In this document: positions 47,701 through 51,208 of the stretch, piece after piece
Layout: the number at the start of each line of letters is the position of its first letter
How positions within the stretch are numbered: the first letter of the stretch is position 1
NCBI GenBank assembly: GCA_003551435.1
Contig: PUMQ01000006.1
Coordinates: forward strand, 1 to 51,208
Length of the DNA: 51,208 nt
DNA from: Candidatus Nealsoniibacteriota bacterium
GTDB taxonomy: Bacteria > Patescibacteriota > Minisyncoccia > Minisyncoccales > PWPS01
Reading direction: 5' to 3'
Program-made: the position numbers and the translations under genes
Notes under the pieces: generated by a model
Told to the model about the DNA's origin: nothing
What the model saw: the letters and a program-made list of their open reading frames with translations, nothing else
Databases searched by the model: none

Positions 47701-48325
47701 CTTCTTGTCTATCTTCTCTGGTCTGTTTGTCCTCCGAAGCCTTCATAAAGGAAGAGTCCTGTCGAAGGGTTTTTCCTCTCTTTTTTTCGATTGCAATTTC
47801 TTTTTTTAGAGCAGGAATTCTTTGCTTTGCTTTTTTGACGTAAACATCAATCTTTTTTATTCTTACTCCGTTCCTTTTTCTCCTCTGCCTTATCTTCTCG
47901 GTTATTATTTTTTCCAAGCTTCTCTTTTTTTTCTCCAGGCTTCTTATTTCATCCTCCACTTCCCACTTCTTGTTCTCTACTTGTCTTCTTTCTTCTTCGG
48001 CTCTCCATCTCTTTTTTTCTATCTCCCTCTTTCTCGCAGGTTCTTTTTCCTTTCTTTCTTCTTCTTCTATTTTTTTCTTTTGCGCTTTTATGCGCGAATC
48101 CTTCTCTTCAAAAAAAGCCACTCTTTTTCTGAGAGCTTTCCCTTTTTTTAGAATAAGAGATCTTTTTTTCTTAAGTTCGTTTTCCCTGCTTGAGAGTTTC
48201 TTCAGGTTTTTTTCTCTCAGCTTCTTTTCTTCAATCGCTTTTTGCAACCCCCTCCTTAATCCTTGCAACTTTTCTTGCAATTCTCTTGTGTCAGTTGAGT
48301 TATTTTGTTTTTTAAATCCCTCCAT
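44792..48325 (-). CDS. Giant coiled-coil protein fused to a PilM-like domain
   Basis: A 1177-aa protein in three parts. Residues 1 to about 750 are almost unbroken charged coiled coil with a TPR-like patch near 400 (EALFKRAENSFFAGNYGEAR). Residues about 765-1118 form a PilM-type actin-like ATPase: LTAMDISDYSVELFSFG (phosphate 1), MIVDIGARTTILSVFY (phosphate 2) and ITLAGGSSLMPGILDYF (adenosine), with a lysine-rich insertion near residue 940. The end (FNFLPEEVKKREKRYHQE then a membrane helix, about 1149-1172) looks like the start of PilN. PilM normally is 350 aa and binds the N-terminus of PilN; here that piece is fused in cis. It probably joins the pilus motor to the membrane. Confidence 0.85.
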   Translation of the reverse strand: MEGFKKQNNSTDTRELQEKLQGLRRGLQKAIEEKKLREKNLKKLSSRENELKKKRSLILKKGKALRKRVAFFEEKDSRIKAQKKKIEEEERKEKEPARKREIEKKRWRAEEERRQVENKKWEVEDEIRSLEKKKRSLEKIITEKIRQRRKRNGVRIKKIDVYVKKAKQRIPALKKEIAIEKKRGKTLRQDSSFMKASEDKQTREDRQEEVKKEEVKEEKKDGREDEELKKKMDDLLSIIKSNKEEISSLKEEVARKEKEMEAKVAGREKVSDESVEKAVEEKLAEEKKQIDIIKERVKKEYEKLAQKEKELEEQGEAKKRERMSEERYDDERDRLGSVRQSIRKEKERLREVEAPRERREEVREAPKEEHYRAPYDTKKEEEKEIKLEHSEAEALFKRAENSFFAGNYGEARARFERIRDGYKPDDEKSFFGAVKGRPLNERAAEYLGKINEKEGRGGEEEVPATDTKDIYKERKEVEEKIQDALEKRREMEKRIKEEEDEGNLQEVARLREQFEELEEERMKFEKKLGENIVETEERKETAQPAPQTVVREIIRERASEPSKEELSKEIERIVAERERLAKVREEAQRKAEEEKEKHLEKIKKKEEAIEEEKKKLEEKEKTASNDEEKEEIKRRKKEMEEELRRLIKEETEEKWEKRFSEVEKEVEEVNKKYNELTDREKGLRSKIERIEKWGPAKRRKKDEVYTYQSLYKKPPLEREEKSFVEKEKEKEEPLEEKKKKAPQKAPKKPFSLKPSKDFFLKDPLLTAMDISDYSVELFSFGKKGAVNSFGRVVLEEGVVYHGKIREKEKLKNVLTEAFKKTKPKPLESEKGARIKGIVSLPESKVFIQQFKIKEDEDIKKKVTEKIQTNIPAPMEELYFNYHTILLPGEKEKGVLCVAVQKKAVEEYVEFLSSLDVDPIVLDLEGASLGRALLSEGRKESPKKKKKKKEKDEARVEEKGENKSEMIVDIGARTTILSVFYNKVLLLSVSIPFGGAYFTEKIAKTMGIKKEEAEEKKKLSGLRGEVRKPLLESLEKITKEIKDAENYYTREFGSEVGSITLAGGSSLMPGILDYFKDKLGERIEIGDPLKKIKAPEALDKKEALIYTNAIGLALRAMEKDPIDSGFNFLPEEVKKREKRYHQERKKTVRYLAVGLAILGLAALVLSLYYAYTVLYIVD

Positions 48326-48352
48326 TTTTAAGTGGTATAAGGTTAGTGAACG

Positions 48353-49399
48353 TTAAATTCCGGTTGTGATCTGATACACCGGCAAAACTATAGCGCTGGC
48401 AATAAAGGCGACAACAAGTCCGATAAAGATAAGTAAAATCGGCTCTATCACAGTAGGAAGTCTTCTTGTTTTTTCGGTTACTCTGCCCCCGAAAAAGTTG
48501 GCTAAATAAGAAAGGGCTTCGCTGTATGACCCGGAAGACTCTCCTGTGGTAACCACGCTTATAAACACCTCCGGGTAAAGTTGCGGGTGGGAGTTAAGCG
48601 CTTGGGAAAGGCTTGTCCCTTTTTCCACTTTCTCAATCACCGCCCCGAGAGATTTGGCATACTGGCTGTTTGTCACTGATTCGGAAACAATTGCTAGCGT
48701 TTGTCTTAAAGGAAGCCCGCTTTTAAAAAGGATGGCCATAAGTTGAGAGATGATGGTCAGCTGGTACTCTCGGTTCAAACTCCCGAAAACAGGAAGTTTG
48801 AGCATTATCCTGTCAATTACTCTTTTAACGGCCGTTACTTTTAAAAGAAGGAAGAAAAGAATGAGAAAAGCAAACAACCCGCCGAAAAAATAGAGGCCGT
48901 AGTTTTGCATCAAGTTGGAAAACCAGAGGAGAATTAAAGTTGTAATGGGAAGTTCTACATCAAGCCCTTCAAAAACCGTGGTTAGTTGTGGAAGAACAAA
49001 AACGGAAAGCCCTCCCCCGAGTATAGCGGCGAAAATAACGATTATCTTAGGATAAAGAGTGGCCGAACTCATCTCTTTTTTCAAAGTATTTTGCCTTTCA
49101 ATCCAGTCGCCAAGAAACTCAAGGTTCTCGTCAAGCGTTCCGCTCTCCTCTCCGGCGCGAATAAAGCTTATAAAAACGTTGTCAAAGTTCTTGTCTTCCT
49201 CAAACACTTGGTGGATAGGCGTTCCTTGTTCCGTTCTTTCTCTTGCTTTAATAAGCACTTTTTTAAGAGACGGATTCCGTGCCTGCTCGGCAAGAAGATT
49301 GAAGGACTCATTTATCGGATGCCCGCTTCTGATAAGAAGGGAGAGGTTCCTTACAAAGTCAACCTTCTGCTGGATTGGTATCTGTTCTAAAATAGCCAT
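48353..49399 (-). CDS. pilC: Type IV pilus inner-membrane platform PilC
   Basis: PilC/GspF is the inner-membrane protein that couples the PilB motor to the growing pilus. It has two T2SSF domains, each with a helix-rich cytoplasmic part: VDFVRNLSLLIRSGHPINES and the second LTIISQLMAILFKSGLPLRQ, and the FIRAGEESGTLDENLEFLGD and VVTTGESSGSYSEALSYLAN signatures. Three membrane segments include the C-terminal one (LIFIGLVVAFIASAIVLPVY). At 348 aa it is slightly short. It lies 12 nt after the receiver gene. Confidence 0.94.
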   Translation of the reverse strand: MAILEQIPIQQKVDFVRNLSLLIRSGHPINESFNLLAEQARNPSLKKVLIKARERTEQGTPIHQVFEEDKNFDNVFISFIRAGEESGTLDENLEFLGDWIERQNTLKKEMSSATLYPKIIVIFAAILGGGLSVFVLPQLTTVFEGLDVELPITTLILLWFSNLMQNYGLYFFGGLFAFLILFFLLLKVTAVKRVIDRIMLKLPVFGSLNREYQLTIISQLMAILFKSGLPLRQTLAIVSESVTNSQYAKSLGAVIEKVEKGTSLSQALNSHPQLYPEVFISVVTTGESSGSYSEALSYLANFFGGRVTEKTRRLPTVIEPILLIFIGLVVAFIASAIVLPVYQITTGI

Positions 49400-49411
49400 A
49401 ATATCACAAAA

Positions 49412-49789
49412 CTAACTAACGATTTCTTTTATTCTTTCTAGAAAATCAGAAAAATTGGTTTCCGACTTAATAAAGTAGTCCTTGGCTCCCAGCCTTCTCC
49501 CTTCTTCTATGTCTATATCTTGCTTAAGGTTAGAAAGAATAATAACCGGCACTTCCACAATCATTCCGCTTTCGTTCATCTCTTCTAAAATATCAAATCC
49601 GCTCCTCATGGGAAGCAAAATGTCCAAAATAACAAGATCCGGGTTTTCGTTGACTATCTTGTTCATTCCCTCTACCCCGCTTGTCGCTTCAATAAAGTTA
49701 AAGCCCTCTCTTTCCAGCTTGTCCCGGTAAAGATTTCTCAAGAAAGAGTCATCTTCAATCATTAAAATTGTTTTTTTCCTTTCATCCAT
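49412..49789 (-). CDS. Stand-alone response-regulator receiver (CheY/PilG-like)
   Basis: A 125-aa single receiver domain with no output domain. The acidic pair is aspartate 13 and 14 (LMIEDDSF), the phospho-acceptor is aspartate 56 (LVILDILLPMRSGF), serine 86 replaces the usual threonine and lysine 108 closes the site. It is just 5 nt downstream of the histidine kinase gene and 12 nt before pilC, so the pair is a two-component system placed inside the pilus operon; it may act directly on the pilus motor. Confidence 0.92.
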   Translation of the reverse strand: MDERKKTILMIEDDSFLRNLYRDKLEREGFNFIEATSGVEGMNKIVNENPDLVILDILLPMRSGFDILEEMNESGMIVEVPVIILSNLKQDIDIEEGRRLGAKDYFIKSETNFSDFLERIKEIVS

Positions 49790-49794
49790 GTTTT

Positions 49795-50523
49795 TTAACT
49801 TTCAATATTTTCTTTTTTCAAAGGAAGAGTAAAGTAAAAAGTTGCTCCCCCTTCTTTGTTATTTTCCACCCACGTTTTCCCTCCGCAGTCCTCTATAATC
49901 ACCTTGCTTATATAAAGCCCTAATCCGAGACTGTTTGGATCTATCTCTATCGCTCTTTTTGTCCGGTAAAACTTTTCAAATATTTTTTCTTTTTCTTTCT
50001 CGGGAACTCCCGTCCCGCTGTCTTTGATAGAGACAATCGCTTCATTCTCCTTCTTTTCAATCTTTACTTCCACTTTTCCCTCCCCTTCCTTTTTATATTT
50101 TATAGCATTAACAAGAAAAGCGTCTATCACATTCTGTATCTTATCCGGGTCGGTAACAACAGAAAGGGACCTTTCTCCGGTGGCAAGAGATATTTTGGCA
50201 TTTGACGCCCGAGCTAAGAAAACGCTTTTTCCCACCGCTTCATCTGCCGCCAGTACAATATCTACCGGCTCTTTTTTTATCTCGTACCTTCCCTCTTCTA
50301 TTTCCACCACGCAAATAAGGTTGGTTACGATGTGGTTTACTTCTTCCGCACTCTCCAGGCAAATTTTCAAGTACTTTTTCTGCTTCTCGCTGAGTTCTCC
50401 CAAGTCTCCGGAAAAAAGGGCGTCAAGGTACCCCCTCAGGATATAGACAGGATTCCTCATGTGATGGACAACCGCCGAAAAAGAATCAACTCCTTTTTTT
50501 TCTTTGTTTTTATTATCACTCAT
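49795..50523 (-). CDS. Cytosolic histidine kinase lacking a sensor domain
   Basis: A 242-aa kinase made of only the dimerisation/phosphotransfer (HisKA) and ATP-binding domains. The phospho-histidine is at residue 20 in [15 protein letters not shown]-box [11 protein letters not shown]1 [10 protein letters not shown] and G2 [14 protein letters not shown] are complete. There is no membrane helix and no PAS, GAF or HAMP domain before the histidine, so it has no evident signal input of its own. Its ATG overlaps the pilB stop by 4 nt. It is expected to phosphorylate the downstream receiver. Confidence 0.92.
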   Translation of the reverse strand: MSDNKNKEKKGVDSFSAVVHHMRNPVYILRGYLDALFSGDLGELSEKQKKYLKICLESAEEVNHIVTNLICVVEIEEGRYEIKKEPVDIVLAADEAVGKSVFLARASNAKISLATGERSLSVVTDPDKIQNVIDAFLVNAIKYKKEGEGKVEVKIEKKENEAIVSIKDSGTGVPEKEKEKIFEKFYRTKRAIEIDPNSLGLGLYISKVIIEDCGGKTWVENNKEGGATFYFTLPLKKENIES

Positions 50524-51208
50524 GTTTTTGCCGTCTTTCTTACTTCGGAAATAGTGGTTATTCCAAGAAGCGCCTTCTGAATACCGTCATAAACCATGGG
50601 GGTCATCCCTTCTTCTACCGCCTTTTTCCTTAAAACGTCAGAAGAACTCTTTTCGTTTATAAGTTCCCTTAGTTTTTCTGTCACTTCCAAAACCTCAAAA
50701 ACAGATGTTCTTCCTTCATATCCCGTGTCTTCGCAAAGATCACACCCCCGCCCGCGGAAAAAACGGACCTGCCTTATGTCTTCCTTGCCGGATATCACTT
50801 TTACCATTTCCGTAAAGTGCTTGTCCTCGGAGATTTCAGCTGCTTCTTCTTCACTTAAAAAGTAGCTCTCTCTGCACGACTCGCATATTTTGTGAACCAG
50901 CCTTTGGGCGATAGAGACATTTACCGCCGAAGCAATAAGAAACGGCTCTACCCCCATTTCCAAAAGGCGGGGGAAAGCGGTAGCCGCATCATTGGCATGC
51001 ATAGTAGAGAGAACCAAATGCCCTGTCATGGCAGCATCCACCGCCATATCCACCGTCTCGCTGTCCCGAATCTCACCTACCATAATAATGTCCGGGTCTT
51101 GCCTTACAATAGAGCGCAGTCCAGTAGCGAAAGTGAGTTCTTTTTTCGGATTTACCTGCGCTTGCTGTACTCCGTCCACATTGTACTCCACCGGATCTTC
51201 AATAGTCA
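50520..51208 (-). CDS. pilB: Type IV pilus assembly ATPase PilB, C-terminal part (cut by window edge)
   Basis: The 3' portion (229 codons) of a GspE/PilB hexameric ATPase that powers pilus extension. It starts in the window in a [12 protein letters not shown] segment (Asp box), then [20 protein letters not shown] (Walker B), [20 protein letters not shown] (His box) and a zinc tetracysteine CESC with CDLC (cysteines CESCRESYF and [13 protein letters not shown]). The first part, including the P-loop, lies outside. It overlaps the histidine kinase gene by 4 nt. Confidence 0.95.
   Translation of the reverse strand, partial: TIEDPVEYNVDGVQQAQVNPKKELTFATGLRSIVRQDPDIIMVGEIRDSETVDMAVDAAMTGHLVLSTMHANDAATAFPRLLEMGVEPFLIASAVNVSIAQRLVHKICESCRESYFLSEEEAAEISEDKHFTEMVKVISGKEDIRQVRFFRGRGCDLCEDTGYEGRTSVFEVLEVTEKLRELINEKSSSDVLRKKAVEEGMTPMVYDGIQKALLGITTISEVRKTAKT

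Noticed and set aside
46269-47843. Long plus-strand open frames opposite the coiled-coil/PilM gene (serine/phenylalanine-rich)
   Set aside because: These are antisense reflections of Lys/Glu codons on the minus strand; composition is extreme, no motif is present, and they have no ribosome site or operon context.
1-51208. Recoded UGA (glycine) as in Gracilibacteria or SR1
   Set aside because: Many overlaps use UGA as a genuine stop (ATGA junctions at L22/S3, L3/L4, iscS/iscU), and proteins read full length without recoding.

Overview
The window looks like part of a Patescibacteria (Candidate Phyla Radiation) chromosome, most probably a Parcubacteria-like lineage. The main evidence is a long ribosomal-protein cluster with no L30 gene between S5 and L15, a DUF5679 zinc-ribbon microprotein, short ribosomal proteins with lysine/glutamate-rich tails, compact operons with 1-11 nt overlaps, and many lysine-rich charged proteins of unknown function. 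UGA is used as a stop (many ATGA junctions), so the genetic code is the standard bacterial one. Nearly everything lies on the minus strand. The exception is a short plus-strand unit (L28, tRNA-Pro, CNNM/CBS protein).

Layout by coordinate (minus-strand transcription runs right to left). 1-14007: translation super-cluster, read as rpsL-rpsG-fusA-tuf-rpsJ, a terminator, then rplC-D-W-B-rpsS-rplV-rpsC-rplP-rpmC-rpsQ-rplN-X-E-rpsN-rpsH-rplF-R-rpsE-rplO-secY (secY cut by the window edge). 14195-14839: M50 membrane protease. 14882-16273: plus-strand rpmB/tRNA-Pro(GGG)/CNNM unit with a clear sigma70-type promoter. 16277-21927: three charged genes of unknown function and an orphan TraG/VirB4-like membrane ATPase with a small partner, each group with its own promoter. 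22084-24874: YbaB, a structured small RNA with its own promoter and terminator, an enlarged adenylate-kinase-like protein, a LOG-family protein and MgtC. 24943-26038: an extracellular ComEC-type metallo-beta-lactamase and the DUF5679 microprotein. 26205-30292: a sulfur-transfer operon led by tRNA-Leu(CAA) and running iscS-iscU-mnmA-DUF1858-thiI, which could supply sulfur for s2U and s4U in tRNA. 30373-31134: a small-protein operon behind a strong promoter and an attenuator-like leader. 31159-40851: leuS-korA-korB-sugar nucleotidyltransferase-BadF-type kinase-glyA-folD-PAP2. 40912-51208: tatD, an O-antigen-ligase/TPR protein, two type IV pilins, a giant coiled-coil/PilM fusion, pilC, a receiver protein, a sensorless histidine kinase and the 3' part of pilB.

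Together these genes cover protein synthesis and secretion, tRNA thiolation, one-carbon metabolism, ferredoxin-linked 2-oxoacid oxidation and a surface type IV pilus with a built-in two-component pair. The least explained items are: a dispersed family of 7-bp-period degenerate tandem arrays in intergenic gaps; the structured RNA at about 22340-22506, which resembles 6S RNA in shape; the attenuator-like leader at 30974-31134 in front of three unknown small ORFs; and the 1177-residue coiled-coil/PilM protein. Most gene functions are inferred from motifs read by eye; no database search was run.
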